From positions 3,400 through 67,399 of the forward strand of contig UQTU01000013.1 of NCBI GenBank assembly GCA_900544135.1: DNA of 64,000 nt, written 5' to 3'. Position numbers and translations under genes: made by a program. Under the pieces are notes generated by a model. That model did no database searches, was not told where the DNA came from, and saw only the letters and a program-made list of their open reading frames with translations. The first letter of the stretch is position 1; every line of letters starts with the position of its first letter. This stretch comes from an uncultured Collinsella sp. GTDB lineage: Bacteria; Actinomycetota; Coriobacteriia; Coriobacteriales; Coriobacteriaceae. Below are positions 26,505 to 34,090 of the stretch, piece by piece.

Positions 26505-29282
26505 ATGATTCTCAACGGACCGGGAATTAGCTACACCGAGCCCGATATCGGCGCGGAGTTCGTGCCGCCGCTGCCGGAGCATCCGCGCGAGGCTATTGTC
26601 AAGCTGTGCGAGCATTGCACCAACCGTCTGCTGCATCGCGACGAGCTGCTGGGCTACGAGTACTGGTCGTTTGCCGAGGCCGCAACCGACGAGCAGGCCG
26701 AGGTACTCTGCAAGATGAAGATGCGCCGTCCCTATACGCTGTCCGAGATGGTCAAGCTCACCGGCATGCCCGAGGCCGATATCGAGAAGATGCTCGACGA
26801 TATGAGCTACACGGGTCTGCTCGAGTACAACTGGGAAAACCCCGAGCGCGCCAAGCAGTGGGTGCTGCCCATGCTGGTGCCGGGTTCCGCCGAGTTCCTC
26901 AACATGCGTGTGAGCCAGCTCGAGGAACACCCGATCTACGCCAAGTTCTTTGAACAGGCATCCAAAGGCCCGCTGTCCCGTGCTACGCCGATGGTGCCAC
27001 CCGGAGGCGCCGGCATCGGCATGCACGTCATTCCGGTCGAGAAGGCCATTGACGCCGCGAGCACGTCGGTGCCGATCGAGCATATCGAGCATTGGCTCGA
27101 CAAATACGATGGCAAGTATGCCGCTAGCACCTGCAGCTGCCGCGCGAGCCGTCGCGTGATGGGTGAGGGCTGCGCCGACGACCCGGCCGATTGGTGCATC
27201 GCCGTGGGCGATATGGCCGACTACGTGGTCGAGACCGACCGCGGCCACTATGTGACGCGCGAGGAAGTTTACGACATCCTGCGCCAGGCCGAGGACAACG
27301 GCTTTGTGCACCAGATCACCAACATTGACGGCGAGAACAAGATCTTCGCCATCTGCAACTGCAACGTCAACGTATGCTACGCCCTGCGCACCTCGCAGCT
27401 GTTCAACACGCCCAACCTGTCGCGCTCGGCCTATGTCGCCAAGGTCGAGAAGGACAAGTGCGTGGCCTGCGGTCGCTGCGTTGAGGTGTGCCCGGCCGGT
27501 GCCGCCAAGCTCGGCCAGAAGCTCTGCAGCAAAAAGGCCGGCGGACAGGTGCCCGAGTATCCGCGCCAGGAGCTGCCCGATGCCACCAAATGGGACCACA
27601 CCAAGTGGTCGCCCAACTACCGCAACGACAACCGCATCGAGACGCATGAGTCCGGCACCGCCCCCTGCAAGACGGCCTGCCCCGCGCATGTTGCCGTTCA
27701 GGGCTACTTAAAGCTCGCGGCTCAGGGTCGCTATGACGAGGCCCTAGCACTCATTAAGCGCGAGAACCCGCTGCCCGCTATCTGCGGCCGTGTGTGCAAC
27801 CGCCGCTGTGAGGATGCCTGCACCCGTGGTCGCGTGGACGAGGCCGTGGCCATCGACGAGGTCAAGAAGTTTATCGCCCAGCGCGATCTGGACGCCGCGA
27901 CTCGCTATGTCCCGCCCGTGGTGACGCCGACGCGTGCCAGCGGCTTCGATCAGAAGATCGCCATCATCGGTGCCGGCCCGGCCGGTCTGTCCTGCGCTTT
28001 CTACCTGGCCGAGAAGGGCTACAAGCCCGTCGTGTTCGAGAAAAACGAGCGCCCGGGCGGCATGCTCACCTATGGCATTCCCAGCTTTAAGCTGCAGAAG
28101 GATGTTATCGAGGCCGAGGTCGAGGTTATTCGCCTGATGGGTGCCGAGTTCCGCTATGGCGTGGAAGTCGGTCGCGACGTGACGCTCGACGAGCTGCGCG
28201 CGCAGGGCTTTAAGGCCTTTTACGTGGCCATTGGCTGCCAGGGCGGCCGCCTTGCCGGTATTCCGGGCGAGGATGCCGAGGACGTGACCGTGGCCGTCGA
28301 CTTCCTTCGTGAGGTCAACAGTGGCAAGATCGACGCGCTGCCCGGCCGCACCATTGTGGTGGGAGGCGGCAACGTGGCCATCGACGTTGCCCGCAACGCC
28401 TGCCGTCTGGGTTCCGAGCACGTTGAGATGTTCTGCCTGGAGAGCGAGGCCCAGATGCCCGCCAGCGAGGAGGAGCGTCGCGAGGCCGTTGAGGACGGCG
28501 CTCACATCAGCTGCGGCTGGGGCCCCAAGGAGATTCACCTGGACGATGCGGGTCGTGTGTGCGGCATCACCTTCAAGCGCTGCACGCGTGTCTTTGACGA
28601 CGAGGGCCGTTTTGCGCCCGAGTACGACGAGAACGATCTGCGCCGTGTCGATGCCGACCGTGTCGTCATGTCGATCGGTCAGTCCATTGTGTGGGGCGAT
28701 CTGCTGGCTGGCTCCAAGGTGGAGTTTGGCCGCGGCCAGGGTGCCCTTGCCGATCCCCAGACCTATCAGACCGCCGAGCCCGACATCTTTGTGGGCGGCG
28801 ACGTCTACACTGGTCCGAGCTTTGCCATCGATGCCATCGCCGCCGGCCACGAGGCCGCCGTATCTATCCATCGCTTTGTACAGCCGGGATCCACGCTCAC
28901 CATCGGCCGCAACCAGCGCCGCTACACCGCGCTCGACCGCGACGATGTCGTGGTCGAGGGCTATGACAACGCGAGCCGCGAGGTTGCCCGCGTGGACCGC
29001 GAGCGCGAGAAGGCCGCGCCGTTTAGCGAGTACGTCGAGACCTTTACCGAGGAGCAGGTACGCACCGAGACCGCCCGTTGCCTGGGTTGCGGTGCCTCGA
29101 TCGTCGACCCCAACAAGTGCATCGGCTGCGGCCTGTGCACCACCAAGTGCGCGTTTGACGCCATCCATCTGGATCGCGACCGCCCCGAGTGCTCCACGAT
29201 GGTCAAATACGAGCAAAAGCTCCCTAGCCTCGGCAAGTACGCTTTGAAGCGTGCGATCAAAATCAAATTTGGGAAGAAATAA
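26505..29282 (+). CDS. GltD-like FAD/NAD(P) oxidoreductase fused to ferredoxin domains
   Basis: 925 residues. The N-terminal part (1-310) includes a winged-helix-like stretch (about 75-110, SEMVKLTGMPEADIEKMLDD) and several cysteines. A 4Fe-4S motif (CVACGRCVEVCPAG) is at about 318, then the GltD-type cluster domain from about 385 (CKTACPAH...CGRVCNRRCEDAC). FAD binding (IAIIGAGPAGLSCAFYLA) is near 485 and NAD(P) binding (VVGGGNVAIDVARNA) near 618. A C-terminal pair of motifs follows (CLGCG, CIGCGLCTTKCAFDA, about 860-890). It is probably a cytoplasmic electron-transfer enzyme linking NAD(P)H with ferredoxin; the physiological partner is unknown. The ATG at 26505 follows AGAAGGGA. Divergent from tetR. 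Confidence 0.88.
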   Translation: MILNGPGISYTEPDIGAEFVPPLPEHPREAIVKLCEHCTNRLLHRDELLGYEYWSFAEAATDEQAEVLCKMKMRRPYTLSEMVKLTGMPEADIEKMLDDMSYTGLLEYNWENPERAKQWVLPMLVPGSAEFLNMRVSQLEEHPIYAKFFEQASKGPLSRATPMVPPGGAGIGMHVIPVEKAIDAASTSVPIEHIEHWLDKYDGKYAASTCSCRASRRVMGEGCADDPADWCIAVGDMADYVVETDRGHYVTREEVYDILRQAEDNGFVHQITNIDGENKIFAICNCNVNVCYALRTSQLFNTPNLSRSAYVAKVEKDKCVACGRCVEVCPAGAAKLGQKLCSKKAGGQVPEYPRQELPDATKWDHTKWSPNYRNDNRIETHESGTAPCKTACPAHVAVQGYLKLAAQGRYDEALALIKRENPLPAICGRVCNRRCEDACTRGRVDEAVAIDEVKKFIAQRDLDAATRYVPPVVTPTRASGFDQKIAIIGAGPAGLSCAFYLAEKGYKPVVFEKNERPGGMLTYGIPSFKLQKDVIEAEVEVIRLMGAEFRYGVEVGRDVTLDELRAQGFKAFYVAIGCQGGRLAGIPGEDAEDVTVAVDFLREVNSGKIDALPGRTIVVGGGNVAIDVARNACRLGSEHVEMFCLESEAQMPASEEERREAVEDGAHISCGWGPKEIHLDDAGRVCGITFKRCTRVFDDEGRFAPEYDENDLRRVDADRVVMSIGQSIVWGDLLAGSKVEFGRGQGALADPQTYQTAEPDIFVGGDVYTGPSFAIDAIAAGHEAAVSIHRFVQPGSTLTIGRNQRRYTALDRDDVVVEGYDNASREVARVDREREKAAPFSEYVETFTEEQVRTETARCLGCGASIVDPNKCIGCGLCTTKCAFDAIHLDRDRPECSTMVKYEQKLPSLGKYALKRAIKIKFGKK

Positions 29283-29442
29283 AAAACGCAACAAACAAGA
29301 GAACGGCGCAGAGAACGGTTGGACAGCGAGCGAGTCCCAGGCGTGGCGAGGCGCCTTGAAAGAGGAGGGCATAGGGCTTTTGCCCATGCCCGACGATTGA
29401 AAGGCAGATCGTCCGTCTGGGGCTCGCGCAGCGTCAAGTCGA

Positions 29443-29464
29443 CCGCCGTTCGTTAGAACGGCGG
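29443..29464 (+). repeat. Hairpin just upstream of hypA
   Basis: CCGCCGTTC-GTTA-GAACGGCGG, a 9-bp perfect stem ending eight bases before the hypA GTG. It covers the place where a ribosome site would be expected, so it may affect translation. It may also be a terminator of the upstream transcript without a T-tract. Confidence 0.6.
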
Positions 29465-29472
29465 AACAAAAA

Positions 29473-29901
29473 GTGCATGAATTGGGAATCGTTTACCACA
29501 TCATTCGCGATGTTGAGAATGTGGCGCGCGCCAATGGTGTGCGCCGCGTTTCGAGCGTCACGCTGCTGCTGGGCGAGGTCTCGGGCGTCGTTCCCGACCT
29601 GCTGCTCGATGCTTGGCGCTGGGCGGCGGATAAAAAGCCTATCACGCAGGGCGCGGAGCTTATCGTGGAGCCCGTCGAGGCCGTGACGCATTGCGAGGCG
29701 TGCGGCTGCGACTACGCGACGGTCGAGCACGGCAAGACCTGCCCCCATTGCGGTAGCGGCGAGACCTATCTGCTGCAGGGCCAGGAGGTCATGATCAAGC
29801 AGATCGAGACCCCCGACGAGGACCCGGCAGACGCTGCTCCTGGCGACCTCTCCGAAGCCCCCGATGCCGTCGACGCCGCCAACCCCCTCCATATCGCCTA
29901 A
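29473..29901 (+). CDS. hypA: HypA nickel-insertion protein
   Basis: 142 residues. It begins MHELGIVYHI, where His2 and Glu3 are part of the nickel site, and has the paired zinc motif CEACGCDYATVEHGKTCPHC. HypA delivers nickel to [NiFe]-hydrogenase with HypB. The start is GTG, fixed by the conserved N-terminus and without a good ribosome site. A 25-residue acidic C-terminal extension is not typical. It is 25 kb from hypF/hypC and lies 191 bp after the large oxidoreductase gene, possibly co-transcribed with it. Confidence 0.94.
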   Translation: MHELGIVYHIIRDVENVARANGVRRVSSVTLLLGEVSGVVPDLLLDAWRWAADKKPITQGAELIVEPVEAVTHCEACGCDYATVEHGKTCPHCGSGETYLLQGQEVMIKQIETPDEDPADAAPGDLSEAPDAVDAANPLHIA

Positions 29902-29903
29902 CT

Positions 29904-29959
29904 TAGTCGTTGGGGACGTTCTTAAACGACTAGTCATTAAAGAACGTCCCTAACGACTA
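29904..29959. repeat. GGGGACGTTC inverted repeat after hypA
   Basis: Arms of 20 bases (29904-29923, TAGTCGTTGGGGACGTTCTT; 29940-29959) pair with one mismatch. It shares the GGGGACGTTC core with the repeats at 14394 and 59870 and may serve as the hypA terminator. Confidence 0.72.
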
Positions 29960-30275
29960 CTTTGCTAGATCAGATTTCTTACCATTAGTCAAGCACCATC
30001 TGTTTAAACGAAATAGCCTCAACCCGAGCACATTTGTGTCTGTTTAAAACCGGCAATAATGAACAGCGTGCTCAATTCGGTCATGTAAATAGATCAGCTA
30101 TCAATCCTCAGCAGCAAATCAGCCAAAATACTGGAATGTAATCAACTTGTAACAAAACAAGACGTTTAAACAAATAATGCTACCTTTTGCAGTTTTTCAA
30201 ACAATTCTGCTGTATTTGCAGCTATACTCCATAACTGTCGTGTAGGAATTACGTAGACAAAAAGGAGGTTATGTG
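29960..30275 (+). promoter_or_regulatory. AT-rich control region of the mannose-family PTS operon
   Basis: This 316-base gap has no gene and is much richer in A/T than its surroundings. TCTGTTTAAA occurs at 29999-30008 and 30039-30048, and a related CGTTTAAAC at 30163-30171; these are possible regulator sites. A -10-like TATACT lies at 30223-30228 without a convincing -35 box. I looked for a sigma-54 promoter, common for this PTS family, and did not find one. Confidence 0.45.
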
Positions 30276-31265
30276 ATGGTAAGTATTGTTCTTGCTAGCC
30301 ATGGTGACTTGGCGGCTGGAATCAAGCAGACGGGCTCGATGGTCTTTGGCGATCAGCCGTCTGTAGCCGTGGTCTCGCTCGAGCCGAGCATGGGCCCCGA
30401 CGACTTCCGAGCCAAGGTCGAGGAAGCAGTCGCTTCCTTCGAGGACCAGGAGCAGGTGCTCTTCCTCGTTGATCTGTGGGGCGGCACGCCCTTCAACCAG
30501 ATCAGCGGTCTCATCGAGGGCCATGATTCCTGGGCTATCGTCACCGGTGTCAACCTGCCTATGCTCATCGAGGCATATTCGCAGCGCTTTGACGCAAAGA
30601 ACACTGCACATGCGATCGCAAAACATCTCGTGACTGAGGCTAAGGCCGGCGTGCGCGTCAAGCCCGAGTCTCTGGAGCCCGAGGAGAAGAAGCCGGCTGC
30701 GGCCGCCGCTGCTCCTGCGGGTGCCATTCCTCCGGGAACGGTGATCGGCGACGGGCACATCAAGATCGCCCACGTCCGTATCGACACGCGTCTGCTGCAT
30801 GGTCAGGTGGCCACCACGTGGACCAAGCAGATCAACCCCAACCGCATCATCGTGGTCTCCGACGGCGTTGCTCACGACGAGCTCCGCAAGACCATGATCG
30901 AGCAGGCTGCCCCTCCGGGAGTCCACGCCAACGTCGTGCCCATCAAGAAGATGGCCGAGGTCGTCAAGGACACGCGCTTTGGCGACACCAAGGCGATGCT
31001 GCTGTTCGAGAACCCGCAGGATCTGCTCAGGGCCATCGAGGCCGGCGTCGACATCAAGGAAGCCAACATCGGTTCCATGGCCCACTCCAAGGGCAAGGTC
31101 GTCGTCACTAACGCTGTCGCTATGGGCGATGACGACGTCAAGACCATCGAGGCTCTCAAGGCCAAGGGCGTCAAGTTCGAGGTCCGCAAGGTTCCTTCGG
31201 ATTCCTCCGAGGATCTCGACGCCATGTTGAAGAAAGCTAAGGCCGAACTGGCCGCTCAAGCATAG
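30276..31265 (+). CDS. manX: Mannose-family PTS EIIAB
   Basis: 329 residues. An EIIA domain (about 1-135) has the phospho-acceptor histidine in VLASHGDLAAG. An Ala/Pro-rich linker (KKPAAAAAAPAGAIPPG) follows, then an EIIB domain (about 160-329) with its histidine in RIDTRLLHGQVATTW. It passes phosphate from HPr to the sugar entering through EIIC/EIID. AAGGAGG is seven bases before the ATG at 30276, preferred over GTG or ATG a few bases earlier. First gene of the operon. The sugar may be mannose, glucose, fructose or an amino sugar. Confidence 0.94.
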   Translation: MVSIVLASHGDLAAGIKQTGSMVFGDQPSVAVVSLEPSMGPDDFRAKVEEAVASFEDQEQVLFLVDLWGGTPFNQISGLIEGHDSWAIVTGVNLPMLIEAYSQRFDAKNTAHAIAKHLVTEAKAGVRVKPESLEPEEKKPAAAAAAPAGAIPPGTVIGDGHIKIAHVRIDTRLLHGQVATTWTKQINPNRIIVVSDGVAHDELRKTMIEQAAPPGVHANVVPIKKMAEVVKDTRFGDTKAMLLFENPQDLLRAIEAGVDIKEANIGSMAHSKGKVVVTNAVAMGDDDVKTIEALKAKGVKFEVRKVPSDSSEDLDAMLKKAKAELAAQA

Positions 31266-31283
31266 TAAAGGAGGGTCCGATAC

Positions 31284-32102
31284 ATGTCTGCAATCACTAT
31301 TCTGCTTGTTGCGATTGTCGCGTTGCTTGCCGGTATGGAAGGCATTCTGGATGAGTTCCAGTTCCATCAGCCGCTCGTGGCATGCACGCTTATCGGTCTC
31401 GTAACCGGTCACCTTCAGGAGGGCATCCTCCTGGGCGGTTCGCTCCAGATGATGGCCCTTGGCTGGGCTAACGTCGGCGCCGCCGTCGCGCCTGACGCCG
31501 CTCTGGCCTCGGTCGCTTCTTCGATCATCATGGTGCTCGCCCTCAACGGTGGCGCCACCGATTCGGCCAAGGCCGTTACCGCCGCTATCGCCGTCGCCGT
31601 CCCGCTGTCGGTCGCTGGTCTGTTCCTGACCATGATCTGCCGTACCCTGGCTACCGCTATGGTTCACGGCATGGACGCCTGCGCCGAGAAGGGCGACTTC
31701 GCTGGCATCGAGCGTTGGCAGTACGCCGGCATCCTCATGCAGGGTGTTCGTATCGCCATCCCGGCAGTACTTCTGTGCATCATCCCGGCCGAGGCCGTTA
31801 CCAACGCGCTTAACGCTATGCCCGATTGGCTGTCTGGCGGCATGGCTGTCGGCGGCGGCATGGTCGCTTCCGTCGGTTACGCCATGGTCATCAACATGAT
31901 GGCCACCAAGGAGACCTGGCCGTTCTTCATCCTCGGCTTTGTCCTTGCTGCCATCCCTCAGCTCACGCTGATCGCCCTTGGCCTCATCGGCATCTCCCTT
32001 GCCCTCATCTACCTTGGCCTTAAGGATCTGGCCAAGCAGGGTGGCGGCATGGGCGGTGGCTCCGGTGACCCGCTCGGCGACATTCTGAACGATTACGAGT
32101 AG
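31284..32102 (+). CDS. manY: Mannose-family PTS EIIC
   Basis: 272 residues, entirely membrane-embedded, with family features such as GGSLQMMALGWANVGAAVAPD and VHGMDACAEKGDF. With EIID it forms the sugar channel in the cytoplasmic membrane. It starts 18 bases after manX with an AAAGGAGGG ribosome site. Confidence 0.94.
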   Translation: MSAITILLVAIVALLAGMEGILDEFQFHQPLVACTLIGLVTGHLQEGILLGGSLQMMALGWANVGAAVAPDAALASVASSIIMVLALNGGATDSAKAVTAAIAVAVPLSVAGLFLTMICRTLATAMVHGMDACAEKGDFAGIERWQYAGILMQGVRIAIPAVLLCIIPAEAVTNALNAMPDWLSGGMAVGGGMVASVGYAMVINMMATKETWPFFILGFVLAAIPQLTLIALGLIGISLALIYLGLKDLAKQGGGMGGGSGDPLGDILNDYE

Positions 32103-32118
32103 GAGGGGAGTGATACAT

Positions 32119-33039
32119 ATGGCAGAGAACAAGATTCAGCTCACCAAGGCTGACCGTAAGAAGGTTTGCTTCCGTCATCAGTTCCTTCAGGGCTCGTGGA
32201 ACTACGAGCGTATGCAGAACGGCGGCTGGTGCTTCGCAATGATCCCTGCGATCAAGAAGCTCTACACCAGCAAGGATGACCAGATTGCCGCTCTTAAGCG
32301 CCACCTGGAGTTCTATAACACCCACCCCTATGTTTCCGCCCCCGTCATTGGCGTTACCCTCGCCCTCGAGGAGGAGCGCGCCAACGGTGCTCCGATTGAC
32401 GACGTCGCCATTCAGGGCGTCAAGGTCGGTATGATGGGCCCGCTCGCCGGCGTCGGCGACCCCGCCTTCTGGTTCACCCTTCGCCCGATTCTGGGCGCAC
32501 TGGGCGCTTCCCTGGCCCTGTCCGGCAGCATCGCCGGTCCGCTGCTGTTCTTCTTCGCGTGGAACATCATCCGCTACGCCTTCCTGTGGTACACGCAGGA
32601 GTTTGGCTACAAGGTCGGCTCCTCCATCGCCAAGGACCTCTCCGGCGGTCTGATGGGCAAGGTCACCGAGGGTGCCTCCATCCTTGGTATGTTCATCATC
32701 GGCGCCCTTGTCGAGCGTTGGGTTTCCATCTCCTTTACCCCGATCGTCTCCAAGGTCACGCAGTCCGCTGGCGCCTATATCGACTGGGCTAATCTGCCCG
32801 CCGGCGCCGAGGGCGTCAAGCAGGCATTGACGATGTACAGCTCTGTCGGTGCCACCGCACTCGACCCGGTGAAGGTCACCACGCTTCAGGCCAACCTCGA
32901 TCAGCTCATCCCCGGCCTTGCCGCCGTGTGCCTGACCCTTCTGGTCTGCAAGCTCCTCAAGAAGAAGGTCAGCCCGATCGTCATCATCCTGGCTCTCTTC
33001 GCCGTCGGCATCATCGGTCGCGTCTGCGGCTTCATGTAA
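32119..33039 (+). CDS. manZ: Mannose-family PTS EIID
   Basis: 306 residues. The segments FLQGSWNYERMQNGGWCFAM, FYNTHPYVSAPVIGVTLALEE and GMMGPLAGVGDPAFWFTLRP are hallmarks of EIID, and a C-terminal membrane segment is present. AGGAGGGGAG is eight bases before the ATG at 32119, while the upstream ATG at 32110 overlaps that site. It pairs with EIIC in the membrane. Confidence 0.95.
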   Translation: MAENKIQLTKADRKKVCFRHQFLQGSWNYERMQNGGWCFAMIPAIKKLYTSKDDQIAALKRHLEFYNTHPYVSAPVIGVTLALEEERANGAPIDDVAIQGVKVGMMGPLAGVGDPAFWFTLRPILGALGASLALSGSIAGPLLFFFAWNIIRYAFLWYTQEFGYKVGSSIAKDLSGGLMGKVTEGASILGMFIIGALVERWVSISFTPIVSKVTQSAGAYIDWANLPAGAEGVKQALTMYSSVGATALDPVKVTTLQANLDQLIPGLAAVCLTLLVCKLLKKKVSPIVIILALFAVGIIGRVCGFM

Positions 33040-33088
33040 GCACGCTTCGGCTTAAGACCGAGAGTTGCTAGGCAAGGGCTTTTGAGCC

Positions 33089-33118
33089 ATTGAAACGGAC
33101 CGCACCCGGTGGGTACAC
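33089..33118 (+). promoter_or_regulatory. Predicted promoter of the DUF956 gene
   Basis: TTGAAA (33089-33094) and TACACT (33113-33118) are 18 bases apart. The -10 box lies inside the loop of the terminator hairpin at 33095-33140, so the end of one transcript and the start of the next overlap. Confidence 0.5.
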
Positions 33119-33140
33119 TGGATGCGGTCCGATTGTTTTT
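33095..33140 (+). terminator. Terminator of the PTS operon
   Basis: CGGACCGCA (33095-33103) pairs with TGCGGTCCG (33123-33131) and is followed by ATTGTTTTT. It stands between manZ and the DUF956 gene. Confidence 0.75.
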
Positions 33141-33159
33141 ATTGGAGGGCGAGGCGCGT

Positions 33160-33558
33160 ATGGCGCAATCTCAGAACAGCACGGTCGATCTGGCAACGCC
33201 GGCAACCTGCCTGATGGGGCTTACCAGCCACGGTAACGTCATGGTGGGCAATAAGGCGTTTGAGTACTATAACGAGCGCAATCCCGAGGATTATATTCAA
33301 ATCCCGTGGGACGAGGTCGACTATATCGCCGCCGAGGTTTTGCGCGGCACCAAGAAGATCACGCGTTTTGCCATCTTCACCAAGGACAACGGCCACTTTA
33401 CGTTTTCGACGCGCGATGACAAGGAAACGCTTCGCGCGGTGCGTAAGTATATTGACGAGGACAGGCTCGTGCGTTCGCCCGACTTTATCGATGTGACGGC
33501 CAAGGGTGCCAAGAGCATTCCCTCCGTTATCAAAAACCTTTTCCACAAAGGTAACTAG
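33160..33558 (+). CDS. DUF956 (ManO-like) protein of the mannose PTS
   Basis: 132 residues, resembling the DUF956 proteins that accompany mannose-family PTS operons in Gram-positive bacteria: ATCLMGLTSHGNVMVGNKAF, then FEYYNERNPEDYIQIPWDEV and SFTFSTRD-like strands. It is soluble, probably PH-like, and may regulate the permease or the operon. GGAGGGCGAGG precedes the ATG at 33160; the frame is open upstream through the terminator. It may have its own promoter (33089-33118). Confidence 0.82.
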   Translation: MAQSQNSTVDLATPATCLMGLTSHGNVMVGNKAFEYYNERNPEDYIQIPWDEVDYIAAEVLRGTKKITRFAIFTKDNGHFTFSTRDDKETLRAVRKYIDEDRLVRSPDFIDVTAKGAKSIPSVIKNLFHKGN

Positions 33559-33580
33559 TCATTAAAGAGCGCCCCCCTAA

Positions 33581-33784
33581 AGTGGGACGCGGTTTCCCAT
33601 GAGGCTCGATCGGGAAAGTGCATCCCGGTTCGAGTGCCGATTGCGGGATGAAGTTTCCGGAACGGGCCCGTTTGGGAAACCGTGTCCCGTTTCGAGCCGA
33701 AATTCTGGGACACAGTTTCCCGGCGAGGTCTCATGGGGAAAGTCTGACCCAGAATTTGCCTGGATAGTGGGGCGCACTTTCCGG
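33581..33784. repeat. Array of three and a half GGAAA-NNGCATCCC hairpin units
   Basis: A half unit (33581-33598, GGGACGCGGTTTCCC) is followed by three full inverted-repeat units at 33612-33658, 33674-33721 and 33735-33782. Each has arms of the type GGGAAACCGTGTCCC and GGGACACAGTTTCCC around about 17-18 bases. The best-conserved unit (33674-33721) pairs almost perfectly. The array fills the gap between the DUF956 gene and the tRNA. Confidence 0.85.
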
Positions 33785-33863
33785 AGGGCTGTTCCACCGC
33801 AACTTCGAAGAGTGGCTATACGTTGCATTACAGCGGCGTAAATCTGCTACACTAGTACAGCAT

Positions 33864-33939
33864 GCCTCCGTAGCTCAGGGGATAGAGCACCGCTCTCCTA
33901 AAGCGGGTGTCGACGGTTCGAATCCGCCCGGGGGCACCA
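33864..33939 (+). tRNA. tRNA-Arg (anticodon CCU)
   Basis: 76 bases with encoded CCA. The acceptor stem GCCTCCG pairs with CGGGGGC, a D arm with TAGCTCAG...GAGCA follows, and the anticodon stem CCGCT/AGCGG encloses the loop CTCCTAA, giving anticodon CCT for AGG codons. The T arm GACGG-TTCGAAT-CCGCC has one A-C mismatch. It lies between the repeat array and a terminator. Confidence 0.95.
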
Positions 33940-33949
33940 GAGGAATATC

Positions 33950-33980
33950 GAGCCCGGTACCGCTACGGTGCCGGGCTCTT
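33950..33980 (+). terminator. Terminator of tRNA-Arg
   Basis: GAGCCCGGTACC pairs with GGTGCCGGGCTC (one mismatch), followed by TTCT. Confidence 0.75.
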
Positions 33981-34007
33981 CTGGTTCAATGCCATGTCAA
34001 AAATGAA

Positions 34008-34038
34008 GCGCCCGCTTGCTGGGGGAGCAAGCGGGCGC
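34008..34038 (-). terminator. Terminator of the envelope kinase operon
   Basis: GCGCCCGCTTGCT (34008-34020) is the exact reverse complement of 34026-34038. On the minus strand it is followed by a T-rich segment (TTCATTTTTG), so it ends the operon that runs from 44.15 kb. Confidence 0.82.
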
Positions 34039-34090
34039 CTGTGAGCGAATATGTTTGCGGCGAGAGCCGTAATGAGCGGTTGGGTTGCGA

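Noticed and set aside
33581..33784. CRISPR array
   Set aside because: Units are internally inverted repeats with divergent arms and spacing of variable length, and no cas genes occur. They are hairpin repeats, not direct repeats with unique spacers.
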